DNA of 64,000 bases from an uncultured Candidatus Melainabacteria bacterium (GTDB lineage Bacteria > Cyanobacteriota > Vampirovibrionia > Gastranaerophilales > Gastranaerophilaceae): positions 68,666 through 132,665 of the forward strand of contig CAKVIN010000002.1 of NCBI GenBank assembly GCA_934754425.1. The letters are read 5' to 3'. Below are positions 52,666 to 61,985 of the stretch, in pieces. Each line of letters begins with the position of its first letter. Position 1 is the first letter of the stretch. Position numbers and translations under genes: made by a program. The notes under the pieces are model-generated. The model searched no databases. It was not told the origin of the DNA and was given only the letters and a program-made list of their open reading frames with translations.

Positions 52666-54404
52666 GAGATTACTACACCTCCTCGATTACCTGGGGTATT
52701 TCTTTGACCACAAAATTCTTTAGTTGTAATTTGACCATCAAAACATCTTTTTGGAACAGTGATAAGTTCTCCTCTAGCAGAAAGAGCTGGATCATAATTG
52801 CCTGTCGGCACCTCATCATTCCAGTAGAATTGATAATTATCAGAATAATATGACATTCTAGTGTAAAGCCCATGAGAACCCGCTCCAGAAAGACCAGGTA
52901 TTAAACTTGGCTGAGAATTAATATAACTTGTATATCCCATGTTATTTGCCAACATGAGTTCAGGTTTTTGAGCTTGAAAAGCATCCGGATAATATTTTCT
53001 TGGGAATGGCATATCTTTATCTCTCTCAACCTCTAATGTTTCTTCAGTAACTCCGGAATCTTCTCCTGAAGTAGCACTAACAAATTCTTTCCAATCACCG
53101 GCGCTTGTTCGAGTCGAAATTTGAGAAACATTACGACCAACAGTATGATTATCAAAAGCTGGCACCATTTTAATTTCGTTACTTGGCATTTTTTCTGTTA
53201 TAACTCTTGTAACATTCCCAGGTTTACCTGCCAATCCAAATTTTGCATTTATAGCATTGGTTCTATAAGAATATCCTATACGTTCTGGAAAACGTGTTAT
53301 TTTTCCAATAATTACAGGCTTGCCATCCAGATTATTACATCCAGTACCACCTTTCTGTCCATTTATAAACATCGCAGTTGTTACATCACCTGCACTATAC
53401 TTACCAACAAAGTCATTTTTTTCTATAAACTTACTTGCACCATGTTCCAATGTCAGATATTGTGATGCTCCATTTTTACCATTTATTGGTCTACCAGTTC
53501 CATCAATTTTACCATCAGTACCACTTTCAGTTGCTTTAATCGAAAATGTTTTTCCACCAACAGTCAACGCAGTCCTTTCTTGCGAAATATCGTATTTCAC
53601 ATTAACATTTTTTGTTACAACCTCTCCAGTCTTGTTCCATTGAGAATCTAATACTGTACTTATAATATAAGGCATTCCGTCACCCGAATTTCCACCCTTA
53701 GCTTCAAATTTTTCTATACACTTGACAGGACAGGTTTTTGAATCAAGCGGAGTGCATAAATTCTTACAATCAGTGTAATCAGGAGATGATTTTGAAAAAG
53801 ATTTCAACCTAACATTACAAGCAGCTTCTCCAGAAGAGCCAATTGGTGGAATTACAGTATATTTTACAACATGTCCATCCTTCCATATAGAAGACCATTT
53901 GCCTCTAACCCAATTAGGAACTTTTTCTTTATCATTAATTGTACTTGCAAAGTTTTCATCCGTTGGTATAAAACCTACGGCACCAGTACTAGCTTCTTCA
54001 ATAGTCGGTCTTACAAGACCTTTTGCTCCCATACCACCGGCACCTACGGCTTGGAGAACGTATGAATTTGCTTTTGGCAATCTTATAAAACACGCATTAT
54101 CTCTTACGTAAGCAATAACTTTATCCGGATCCGCATCATCAGCTGCCGGCTCATCACCAGCTTTTATAAGTTTTCCACCTTTATTTTCACCATTATCAGA
54201 AACCCAAGCTTGAACTTGATCATCTATCCACAAACATTCTATCGTTCCGTGTGGGGATTTAACCTTGCCAGGGGTCTTTTTGCCGGGAGCTATCAAAGGA
54301 ATACTAAGAGCTCCAACCAAACCTATAATTACAAGTGTTATAAGGATTTCAGCCAATGTGAAACCTCTTGTCCAGCTTCTTCTTATTTTTTTAATAATTA
54401 GCAT
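52659..54404 (-). CDS. Large glycine-rich prepilin-like protein
   Basis: The 581-aa protein has a basic leader and TRGFTLAEILITLVIIGLVGA. It then has HGTIECLWIDD, VLQAVGAGGMGAKG and later GGNSGDG and GQKGGTG. It ends GNRGGVVISW, like the 697-aa protein. The ATG at 54404 has TGGAGA 10 bases upstream; a GTG at 54428 is a less likely start. It is paralogous to the next two genes. Confidence 0.82.
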   Translation of the reverse strand: MLIIKKIRRSWTRGFTLAEILITLVIIGLVGALSIPLIAPGKKTPGKVKSPHGTIECLWIDDQVQAWVSDNGENKGGKLIKAGDEPAADDADPDKVIAYVRDNACFIRLPKANSYVLQAVGAGGMGAKGLVRPTIEEASTGAVGFIPTDENFASTINDKEKVPNWVRGKWSSIWKDGHVVKYTVIPPIGSSGEAACNVRLKSFSKSSPDYTDCKNLCTPLDSKTCPVKCIEKFEAKGGNSGDGMPYIISTVLDSQWNKTGEVVTKNVNVKYDISQERTALTVGGKTFSIKATESGTDGKIDGTGRPINGKNGASQYLTLEHGASKFIEKNDFVGKYSAGDVTTAMFINGQKGGTGCNNLDGKPVIIGKITRFPERIGYSYRTNAINAKFGLAGKPGNVTRVITEKMPSNEIKMVPAFDNHTVGRNVSQISTRTSAGDWKEFVSATSGEDSGVTEETLEVERDKDMPFPRKYYPDAFQAQKPELMLANNMGYTSYINSQPSLIPGLSGAGSHGLYTRMSYYSDNYQFYWNDEVPTGNYDPALSARGELITVPKRCFDGQITTKEFCGQRNTPGNRGGVVISW

Positions 54405-54532
54405 ATAAAGATATCTCCAGTACGACACAATAATTATATATTAGTGCTTAAATATATAATAACATATATACTCAAATTTGTAAACATGTAACACGCACAT
54501 TATCAACATTAAATAGAATTCTTTTACATGTA

Positions 54533-54575
54533 TCATAAAAAAAAGAGAAAGACACGTAAAGCACCTTCCTCTTTT
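54533..54575 (-). terminator. Terminator after the first prepilin gene
   Basis: On the minus strand AAAAGAGGAAG pairs with CTTTCTCTTTT (11 bp with one G-U) and a T run follows. It separates the 229-aa prepilin gene from the other five. Confidence 0.7.
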
Positions 54576-54595
54576 ACACATTTTTATATTTATTT

Positions 54596-55285
54596 CTAGT
54601 ATGTCATTTGCCAATTGTCGTTCAAAATCTTACCGAAGCAACCGTGAAGATTCTTGGCACCAGCTTGCAAGCAACCTTCCTTATATAGCGCTTCTCTTGT
54701 TGTTTTAGATAGTGGCAAATTATCTGCATAATTAGTTAAACTCGCAAGTTTATCATCAATTACACCATTATCATATACATACATTACAAACAAATCTCTA
54801 CCCAAAATATTCGGTTTTTTCTGACCGTTTACGTCCACCAAAAACCATATATGACCATCATCTTCTTTACGAGGACAAATAGTAGCACCTTCTGCTAGTT
54901 GATAACAATTTTTTGAACCTTTTCCTTCCCAGCTTGCAGTTCTATTCATTTTAGTATATTTTTCTGCCATACAAGGAACAGCATTTGTTTCACATTTTTG
55001 GGTTACATTGAAATAAGTTTTCACAAAAGTTTTTAAAGCTTCTGTATCATTAAAACCGGCTTCTTTTAAATCAACAGAATTATTATCTGTCTTGTACATT
55101 GTTAAAGCCTGTGATAATTCACTATAAACCTTGTTTAACGCTGTAACATATGATTTTTTATCAAAGTTAGCCTTCAACCCCGGAAGTGTCATTGCTGCTA
55201 TTAGTCCGACAATACCTAATGTTATCAAGACTTCAGCCAAAGTAAAACCTTTTTTAAACTTTACATTCTTTTTTCCAAAAATCAT
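54596..55285 (-). CDS. Prepilin-like protein (type II secretion/pilin)
   Basis: The 229-aa protein has a basic leader and FKKGFTLAEVLITLGIVGLIAA, then a soluble domain with WFLVDVNGQKKPN and a C-terminal Cys pair. The ATG at 55285 is preferred since GGAGAG lies about 5 bases upstream; that sequence is in turn inside an earlier in-frame ATG at 55297. It has its own terminator, so it is separate from the five downstream prepilin genes. Confidence 0.85.
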   Translation of the reverse strand: MIFGKKNVKFKKGFTLAEVLITLGIVGLIAAMTLPGLKANFDKKSYVTALNKVYSELSQALTMYKTDNNSVDLKEAGFNDTEALKTFVKTYFNVTQKCETNAVPCMAEKYTKMNRTASWEGKGSKNCYQLAEGATICPRKEDDGHIWFLVDVNGQKKPNILGRDLFVMYVYDNGVIDDKLASLTNYADNLPLSKTTREALYKEGCLQAGAKNLHGCFGKILNDNWQMTY

Positions 55286-55354
55286 AAAACTCTCCATAAT
55301 AAATTAGTTATACATACATTTTTATTATAACATATATAACAAAAAGCACAAGAG

Positions 55355-57817
55355 TTATATATACTTTGCAGTTTTAGAATACTTACATTCTTTCAATCGG
55401 TCAACACTACCACTAAAGACGACTTCTCCACCGGCTTCGCCACCTTCCGGTCCCATATCGATTATATAATCAGCATTTTTTATTACATCCAAGTCGTGTT
55501 CGATTACAATAACCGTTGCGCCGTTATCAATAAGTTTTTGGAACACTAGAAGAAGTGTTCTAACGTCTTTCGGATGAAGTCCAATTGTAGGTTCATCAAA
55601 CACAAAAACAGAATCTGACTGTGATTTTCTCATCTCGCTTGCTAGTTTTAGCCTTTGAGCTTCGCCACCCGAAAGGCTCGGAGTATCTTCTCCAAGAGTT
55701 AGATATCCCAGTCCCAAATCTTTTAATGTTTCTAGTCGCTGTTTCACAAGATTCAAGTCTTTACAAACATCAATAGCTTTTTCTACGTCCATCGACATCA
55801 ATTCTGCTAAAGAAAATCCGTTGAATTTAATATTATCCACGGCTTTTGAGTACCTTGAGCCGTTGCATTCCGGACAAGGAATATCAACATCCGGTAAAAA
55901 TTGTACGTCAAGATTGATTTCACCGGTTCCATCACAAACAGGACATCTTAATTTCCCTGTATTATAAGAAAAATCTCCGGCTTTGTATCCAAGTTCTTTC
56001 GCTTTCGGATTTTTGGCATAAACTTTTCTTAATTCATCATGAATATTAGCGTAAGTTCCGACTGTTGAACGAACATTTATACCAATTGGAGTTGCATCAA
56101 TAAGTTTTACGAACTTTATTCCTTCGGCTTCTATTCTCTCAATATATTCAGGCATTTTTTTATTTGAAGTAATTGATTCTATAGCAGGAACAAGGCTTTC
56201 CAACACCATAGTAGTTTTTCCGGAACCCGACACTCCTGTTACGACAGTTAATTTACCTTTTGGGATATCAACTTTTAAAGGTTTTACAGTATGAATTTGT
56301 TTTGTTTCTAAATGTATTTTTCCGTTTTCAAAAAGATTTTCTTCCGCCGATTTTTTACGAATCAGCGTATCTTCTTTTCCGGATAGGAAACCACCAATAA
56401 TTGACTTGTTATTATTTTCCAATTCTTCAACAGAACCTTGTGCGACTATAAATCCACCTTCTGCGCCGGCTTTTGGTCCCATTTCAATTATATAATCTGA
56501 TTCTTGCAGAATTTGTGTATCATGATCAACAAGAATCACAGAATTTCCATCCGCCACCAAATCCTGAATTACACCATTTAAACCAACTATATTTGAAGGA
56601 TGAAGCCCAATAGAAGGTTCATCTAATACATACAAAACTCCAGTCGTACGATTTCTGACGGCACGAGCCAATTGCATACGTTGTCTTTCTCCAGTAGAAA
56701 GTGTTGAAGCTGCTCTATCAAGCGTAAGATAGCTCAAACCTAAATCCATAAGTCTTTTTGCTACGGTCAAAAACGATTCACAAATACTTTCAGCCATTGG
56801 ACGCATTTCTTGTGGAAGCGAAGTTGGAACACCCTTAACCCATTCAACTAAATCTACAAGTGTCATTGTGCAAGCTTCATCGAGAGATATTCCTCGTAAT
56901 TTTGGTAAACGAGCTTTTTCGGATAATCGTGTGCCGTGACAATCAGGACAAATGTCTTGTTTCAAAAACTTTTCAACACGCTTCATACTTTTTTCGTCTT
57001 TGACTTTTGACAAAGCATTTTCGACAGTATAAACCGCATTATAGTATGTAAAATCCAATTCGCCGGCTTGGTTCGTATTTTTTGCCTTATAAAAAATATG
57101 TTTTTTCTCTGCCGGCCCGTGGTAAACAATATCTTTTTCTTTTTCTGTCAAATCTTTAAACGGAATATTTGTTCTAACTCCCATTTCTCGACAAACATCC
57201 GTCATTAAAGACCACATCAATGTTCCCCAAGGTGCAACAGCGCCTTCATCTATCGTTAAAGATTCATCCGGCACAAGAGTTGATTCGTCAACAGTTCTCA
57301 CAATTCCAGTTCCGCCACAAGTTTTGCACGCACCTTGACTATTAAATGCGAGTTCTTCGGCTGATGGTGCGTAGAAATGTGTATTACATACCGGACAAAC
57401 AAGTTCTTGTTCCGCAGCTACTTCAAGAGTTGGTTTATGATAATGCCCGTTTGGACAACAATGTTCTGCAAGTCTTGAAAACATTAGTCTCAAGCTATTT
57501 AGCAATTCTGTTCCTGTTCCAAAAGTGCTTCTTATCCCTGGGACTGCCGGTCTTTGATGTAAAGCAAGAGCCGCAGGAACATAAAGGATTTCGTCTACAA
57601 GAGCTTTTTCTGATTGTGTCATCCTGCGTCTTGTGTACGTAGAAAGAGCTTCAAGATATCTTCTTGAGCCTTCTGAATACAAAACTCCGAGAGCAAGTGA
57701 TGATTTTCCTGAGCCGGAAACACCTGCAATACCAACAATTTTATTTAATGGGATATCAACATCAATATTTTTTAAATTATGAACTCTTGCACCACGAACT
57801 TTAATTTTATCAACCAT
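55355..57817 (-). CDS. uvrA: UvrA2-type excinuclease ATPase
   Basis: This 820-aa protein is about 120 residues shorter than classical UvrA. It has both ABC modules (GVSGSGKSSLA and GVSGSGKTTMV; signatures STGERQRMQLARA and LSGGEAQRLKLA) and zinc modules CPVCN, CKTCGG, CPVCDG with CPECNG. The region that binds UvrB in UvrA1 appears to be missing, as in the UvrA2 class linked to antibiotic or damage tolerance. Its ATG is 5 bases after the fliE stop; TATAAT lies 3 bases before the ATG, which does not fit the six-base pattern. Confidence 0.85.
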   Translation of the reverse strand: MVDKIKVRGARVHNLKNIDVDIPLNKIVGIAGVSGSGKSSLALGVLYSEGSRRYLEALSTYTRRRMTQSEKALVDEILYVPAALALHQRPAVPGIRSTFGTGTELLNSLRLMFSRLAEHCCPNGHYHKPTLEVAAEQELVCPVCNTHFYAPSAEELAFNSQGACKTCGGTGIVRTVDESTLVPDESLTIDEGAVAPWGTLMWSLMTDVCREMGVRTNIPFKDLTEKEKDIVYHGPAEKKHIFYKAKNTNQAGELDFTYYNAVYTVENALSKVKDEKSMKRVEKFLKQDICPDCHGTRLSEKARLPKLRGISLDEACTMTLVDLVEWVKGVPTSLPQEMRPMAESICESFLTVAKRLMDLGLSYLTLDRAASTLSTGERQRMQLARAVRNRTTGVLYVLDEPSIGLHPSNIVGLNGVIQDLVADGNSVILVDHDTQILQESDYIIEMGPKAGAEGGFIVAQGSVEELENNNKSIIGGFLSGKEDTLIRKKSAEENLFENGKIHLETKQIHTVKPLKVDIPKGKLTVVTGVSGSGKTTMVLESLVPAIESITSNKKMPEYIERIEAEGIKFVKLIDATPIGINVRSTVGTYANIHDELRKVYAKNPKAKELGYKAGDFSYNTGKLRCPVCDGTGEINLDVQFLPDVDIPCPECNGSRYSKAVDNIKFNGFSLAELMSMDVEKAIDVCKDLNLVKQRLETLKDLGLGYLTLGEDTPSLSGGEAQRLKLASEMRKSQSDSVFVFDEPTIGLHPKDVRTLLLVFQKLIDNGATVIVIEHDLDVIKNADYIIDMGPEGGEAGGEVVFSGSVDRLKECKYSKTAKYI

Positions 57818-57821
57818 AATA

Positions 57822-58235
57822 TTATATTGCCATAGAAGTTATATCTGTATAAGCTGAAACAAGTCTGTTACGAACTTGAATAGCCATTTGCATACTTAAA
57901 GATGCTTTTTCTGCTGCAATCATAGCGTCATGGATACTTGTTGAACCACCTCTTGCAATATCTTCTTGCATTTTATCAGCTGTAATTTTAGCGTCATTAA
58001 CTGCATTCAAGCTATTTGTAAAAGCGTTTCCCATATTAGATGCGAAATTGCCCAAACCAACAGGATCTGCTTTATCTTTTATCGGTTGAGATTTTGTTGC
58101 ATTATCCAATGCTTCTTCAAATGAAGTTTTTTCAACATCAAAAGAAGCATTGCCTTGAAGATATTTGTTATAATCATCAATAGCATTTAAGTTATAACTT
58201 GTATTAAATTGTGTTATTCCTGTTGTAAATTCCAT
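57822..58235 (-). CDS. fliE: Flagellar hook-basal body protein FliE
   Basis: FliE joins the MS ring to the rod. The 137-aa protein has the typical C-terminus: SIHDAMIAAEKASLSMQMAIQVRNRLVSAYTDITSM. The N-terminal 60 residues are longer than in E. coli. It follows flgC with a 103-base gap that carries a heptamer array. Confidence 0.92.
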   Translation of the reverse strand: MEFTTGITQFNTSYNLNAIDDYNKYLQGNASFDVEKTSFEEALDNATKSQPIKDKADPVGLGNFASNMGNAFTNSLNAVNDAKITADKMQEDIARGGSTSIHDAMIAAEKASLSMQMAIQVRNRLVSAYTDITSMAI

Positions 58236-58280
58236 TTTTATTACTCCTTTGAGAAAGTATTTTATAAGATAGATTTTTTA

Positions 58281-58316
58281 AACAACTTTCCACTTTCCAC
58301 TTTCAATTTTCAACTA
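58281..58316. repeat. Heptanucleotide array between flgC and fliE
   Basis: On the minus strand four GAAARTK units and GTTTAAAA, matching the arrays at 41649 and 58952. Confidence 0.75.
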
Positions 58317-58338
58317 TCCTATGCCTCTAATCCTCTCT

Positions 58339-58845
58339 TTAAATGTTCATTGCTGTTTGCATCATTGTTTTGACGTTTTCTGCAACTGTTGCGTTGGCTT
58401 CATATGCTTTTGATGCTGAAATCATACCAACCATTTCTTCTACGAGGTTAATGTTTGGTAAATCAACATACCCTTCCTCATCCGCATCCGGATGTGATGG
58501 GTCATAAACTGTTTTTACCCCATTTTCTGCTTCATAGATTTCATCAACCCTAACACCACCTGTTACCATACCATTGTTAAGTGATACATTTGCATTAATT
58601 AACATATTGCCGGTTTTAGGGTCAAATTGAGCATCCGGACTGTTTGAAGCAAAATTTGAATAACCTCTGTTCAAACTATCCTCGTAAATTGTTCTAAAAG
58701 ACACATCTTTTTTTACATAAACACCTTTTGAACCGTCTGCTTGGCGAGTTGTGTTTATGTTCGCAATATTACTTGCAACTGTATCCATTTTTATTCTTTG
58801 TGCTGTCATGCCGGAACCGGCAATATCAAATATGTTAAAACTCAT
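58339..58845 (-). CDS. flgC: Flagellar basal-body rod protein FlgC
   Basis: FlgC is a proximal rod subunit exported by the flagellar type III system. The 168-aa protein has the rod N-terminus SGMTAQRIKMDTVASNIANINTT and C-terminus NLVEEMVGMISASKAYEANATVAENVKTMMQTAM, which pair as a coiled coil. A long repeat separates it from flgB. Confidence 0.95.
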   Translation of the reverse strand: MSFNIFDIAGSGMTAQRIKMDTVASNIANINTTRQADGSKGVYVKKDVSFRTIYEDSLNRGYSNFASNSPDAQFDPKTGNMLINANVSLNNGMVTGGVRVDEIYEAENGVKTVYDPSHPDADEEGYVDLPNINLVEEMVGMISASKAYEANATVAENVKTMMQTAMNI

Positions 58846-58868
58846 AATTTACCTTTACTTTTTATTTA

Positions 58869-59120
58869 TAGAACTACTAGCCCCCACCCTAGCCCTCCCC
58901 CTATAAAGGGAGGGAACGTGCCCTACTTGAAAGTATATTTTCCAAATTTTTTAAAACAACTTTCCACTTTCAATTTTCCACTTTCCACTTATAAATTGTC
59001 TACGTGCGTTATTCTATTGTCATAAGTCCTGTAGTTCCACTTTGAGGCGGAGCCTGTAGTATCAATACCATCCAGTAGTTTCACCTAGCAGCCGACCCAA
59101 TGTCTACGTGCGTAGCACTA
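58869..59120. repeat. Inverted copy of the intergenic composite repeat
   Basis: On the minus strand it begins at the flgB stop codon with AATAGTGCTACGCACGTAGAC, GGGTCGGCTGCTAGGTGAAAC and CTCCGCCTCAAAGTGG, then a second ACGCACGTAGACA, the heptamer array (58952-58990), GTTTTAAAA, and GTAGGGCACGTTCCCTCCC with GGGGGAGGG. The same block order occurs at 41402-41750. Confidence 0.85.
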
Positions 59121-59609
59121 TTGTCCTCGTATTGCTTCGGATATTGATGAAAATTGTCTTCTTTCCAAGTTTGAAAGCACAGTGTATCTTGTACCTGTTT
59201 TAGACAAATCCATCATTTCTCTTTCAAGTTCTACGTTATTACCTGTCGAGTTCGTTCCGCTATAGATATCAGTTACTACTTGCGGTCTGAATTCTGACAT
59301 CGTACTAGATTGAAGATAAGCTTTTTCTTGTAGAGTTGGAGTTCTGTATGTGTGAATATCACCCGTGAACACATCAACCATTGGCGGCTTATATTCAATG
59401 CTATTTTGACCTTTGATATAATCTTTAAGGTCTTCTTTTTGCATAATCTCAGAAAGCTGGCTTTCGAACGCTACTTCTTTTCTTTGAAAATCCGGAGTCA
59501 TTACGTTTGCAATATTAGAAGCAATCGCATGTTGCCTGTCCATCAAGCCATCCATACCAAGTTTTGTAATTTCTATCGTTCTGTTACTGATTAAATCCAT
59601 TTTTTGCAA
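59118..59609 (-). CDS. flgB: Flagellar basal-body rod protein FlgB
   Basis: The 163-aa proximal rod protein has NRTIEITKLGMDGLMDRQHAIASNIANVMTPDFQRKEVAFES and VELEREMMDLSKTGTRYTVLSNL. TGGAGGT lies upstream. It follows the kinase gene by 18 bases. The composite repeat supplies its TAG stop context. Confidence 0.94.
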   Translation of the reverse strand: MQKMDLISNRTIEITKLGMDGLMDRQHAIASNIANVMTPDFQRKEVAFESQLSEIMQKEDLKDYIKGQNSIEYKPPMVDVFTGDIHTYRTPTLQEKAYLQSSTMSEFRPQVVTDIYSGTNSTGNNVELEREMMDLSKTGTRYTVLSNLERRQFSSISEAIRGQ

Positions 59610-59627
59610 CCTCCAATTAGACTTTCA

Positions 59628-60854
59628 TTAATGATAAATCCCAAATTTTATTAGAAATTCTGTATCTTTATCATTAGAATGGTCCAATTTAATTTGCCCC
59701 ATTTGCTCTTCGATTGATTTTTTGCAAATACTTAACCCAAGCCCTGAACCTGTTGCTTTTGTTGTAACACCTTTTTCGAAAATAGTATCAGGATTTTCGA
59801 TTTTTTGCGCATTATTGATAACTCTTATTGCAACAAATTCCCCTCTTTTTTCTACTTTGATTTTAATATACTTACCATTTTCAAGAACTTCTTCTGTATT
59901 AAATGCTTCTACGGCGTTTTTAACCAAGTTTACAAGAGCAGATACTAAAGCATTTTCGTCTGCCAAAATTTTTAGATTTAGTTTGTTATCAACAATATAT
60001 TCAATATTTTTGCATTCAAAGTATACTTTTGTCAAATCTTCTACAATGCTTACGATATCTTTAATAGAGCAAACACTCATCTGTTTTGCTTGAGTAGATT
60101 TTAGAGCTAATAAAGAATTGTTAGCCATTTTTATAGCTCGAGCAATGTTATTAGTAGCATTCAATATTGTTTCATCTTGAATTTCATTTTTTGCACAATA
60201 TTTTTTTATAATTTCACTATATAAATCACAAATAGAAAGCTGATTCTTAATTTCGTGAGAGATTTCTCTAACATCCGGAAGATAACCTGCAGGTTTTATT
60301 TGATATTCTGCAAAACCTAAGACTGCATCTTTTGTAGCTTCATCCAGATTTTCAGTAAGACGTCTGATAGAAGAGTTTAAAAGTATGTTATCACGTCTAT
60401 CCGGTCTGAATGTTTCTTGAAACTTTTTGATATCAATAATAGAATTTCTGTTTATAATATCAAGCGCTTCATCTTGGAGTTTTGAGTTATAGATAGCATA
60501 ATATCTTACGTAGTTTTTATTATCAGTTTTATTATCCCAAATAATAATTGATACGTATCTGTGAGTCATTGTACAAATAAATTCTGTTTCTGCCCAGACT
60601 TTTTCTCTTAAATTTTCGCTTTCGTCTGAAAAATCGTAGGATTCGATATCAGAAAAATCTAAGCGCTTTATTAAACCTAAAAGCCCGTTTCTGTTAATTA
60701 TTCTATGTAAAACAACTCCGTTCTCAGGATTGTCGAGTAAAGGTTCAAGAGCAGCACGCACCATACTTCTCAAAGTTTGTTTGGTAATAACCTTGTTTTC
60801 TTGAGAGTTAATAAGTTCTCTTAAATAATTTTGCTGTCTTACAATCTTTTTCAC
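59628..60854 (-). CDS. Soluble sensor histidine kinase
   Basis: Of 408 aa with no membrane segment, the first 185 are a sensor region of unknown fold. Then come the H-box ISHEIKNQLS (His200), the N box NLVKNAVEAFN, and TGSGLGLSICK (G box). The start is GTG with AAGG 9 bases upstream. It sits between the response regulator and flgB, so it may control flagellar genes, as the soluble FlgS kinase does in epsilonproteobacteria; that is analogy. Confidence 0.85.
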   Translation of the reverse strand: MKKIVRQQNYLRELINSQENKVITKQTLRSMVRAALEPLLDNPENGVVLHRIINRNGLLGLIKRLDFSDIESYDFSDESENLREKVWAETEFICTMTHRYVSIIIWDNKTDNKNYVRYYAIYNSKLQDEALDIINRNSIIDIKKFQETFRPDRRDNILLNSSIRRLTENLDEATKDAVLGFAEYQIKPAGYLPDVREISHEIKNQLSICDLYSEIIKKYCAKNEIQDETILNATNNIARAIKMANNSLLALKSTQAKQMSVCSIKDIVSIVEDLTKVYFECKNIEYIVDNKLNLKILADENALVSALVNLVKNAVEAFNTEEVLENGKYIKIKVEKRGEFVAIRVINNAQKIENPDTIFEKGVTTKATGSGLGLSICKKSIEEQMGQIKLDHSNDKDTEFLIKFGIYH

Positions 60855-60896
60855 TTTAACTTACCTTTTTTAGCCCATTAAATCCTTTAAAATGAA

Positions 60897-60920
60897 CTTA
60901 ACGACTTAACGACTTAAAGA
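60897..60920. repeat. Short tandem repeat CTTAACGA x3
   Basis: Three 8-base units (the last CTTAAAGA) lie between the regulator and kinase genes. Confidence 0.7.
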
Positions 60921-60927
60921 CGTTTTT

Positions 60928-61635
60928 TTATACTGCCATTTTAACTTTCTTTGTCAAAAATCCGTTATTGATAGCATACAAAACTGCTTGTGTTCTATCA
61001 TTAACTTGAAGCTTTTGGAAAATATTATTAACGTGTGTTTTCACTGTAGTTTCAGAAATAAATAATTTGTTAGCAACACCTTTGTATGTAATACCTTGAG
61101 TCAAAAGTTCCAAAACCTCTTCTTCTCTTTGAGTTAAATAATCAAGCAAATTTTCTTCTTGCTGTGCTTCTTTTGCTTTTGCTTCTTCTTTAAAGGATTG
61201 TTGGAAGTATTCAAAAAATCTTGAAGAAAGTGCAAGCGGAAGATAAATTTTGCCATTCAAAACTTCTTCTATTGCATAAATAAGTTGAGCGGAAGCCATA
61301 GTTTTTAAAACATAACCTCTAGCACCTATTTTCATAGCTCTAAAAATTAAATCAGCATCATCATATCCTGAAAGTGCCAAAACTTTTGTTCCTAAATCAA
61401 GTTTTGCAATGTCCAAAATAGCTTGCAAACCATCACGTTCAGGCATATTCATATCAAGTAAAACTACATCCGGTTGATATTTTTTGATTAAATTTAAACC
61501 TACAGTAACATTTGTAGCTATACCAACTACATCAAAAGTACCTTCCAAATTCAGCAATTCTCTAATTCCTGCTAAGTGTTCATAATTATCGTCAATTAAC
61601 AACACCTTGGATTTTTTCTTAAACTCTCGTCTCAT
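60928..61635 (-). CDS. NarL/FixJ-type response regulator
   Basis: The 235-aa protein has a receiver (VLLIDDN; phospho-acceptor Asp61 in VVLLDMNMP; LALSGYDD; VLKTMAS) and a LuxR-type helix-turn-helix (YLTQREEEVLELLTQG, ISETTVKTHVNNIFQKL). It binds DNA after phosphorylation, most likely by the adjacent kinase. GGGGAG lies 8 bases before the ATG. The operon continues into flgB-flgC-fliE. Confidence 0.9.
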   Translation of the reverse strand: MRREFKKKSKVLLIDDNYEHLAGIRELLNLEGTFDVVGIATNVTVGLNLIKKYQPDVVLLDMNMPERDGLQAILDIAKLDLGTKVLALSGYDDADLIFRAMKIGARGYVLKTMASAQLIYAIEEVLNGKIYLPLALSSRFFEYFQQSFKEEAKAKEAQQEENLLDYLTQREEEVLELLTQGITYKGVANKLFISETTVKTHVNNIFQKLQVNDRTQAVLYAINNGFLTKKVKMAV

Positions 61636-61926
61636 ACTCTCTTCTCCCCTATCATTTAAAATTAGTATATTTATTTCTTTTCTACATTATATATATTACC
61701 CCTCAATAGAGGATGTTTTCATCAACAAGATGATTAATTTTAGTACATTTGAGGTAGATTAAAAGATATAGACCACATGGTCTATGAAAAGATAGAAGTC
61801 AATAATTATACGTAATTTTTCATCGCCAGACTCTACATGATTTAGAATAAAAAGTGTAGACAGTATAGAGGATTGTCATACGTATGAGGTAATTTAAAAG
61901 TAGCATTGACAAAAATTTCTCACAAA
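61636..61926. other. Intergenic region upstream of the response regulator
   Basis: It contains the inverted repeat ATAGACC-ACAT-GGTCTAT (61768-61785) and two similar GAGGTA-TTAAAAG stretches near 61751 and 61885. I see no ORF. These may be regulator binding sites. Confidence 0.4.
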
Positions 61927-61963
61927 AAAGCTTGCAAAAAAAATATATTTTTAAGCAAGCTTT
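61927..61963 (-). terminator. Terminator after the zinc-ribbon membrane protein gene
   Basis: AAAGCTTGC and GCAAGCTTT form a 9-bp stem around an A/T-rich loop. It lies 23 bases past the stop on the minus strand and is followed by T on that strand. Confidence 0.7.
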
Positions 61964-61985
61964 GATATAATTCTATAAACTTATT

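Noticed and set aside
57815..57826. Possible leaderless promoter of uvrA
   Set aside because: TATAAT is three bases, not six, before the ATG and overlaps the fliE stop; read-through from fliE is simpler.
61768..61785. Inverted repeat ATAGACC-ACAT-GGTCTAT as a terminator
   Set aside because: No T run follows on either strand and no gene ends nearby; more like an operator.
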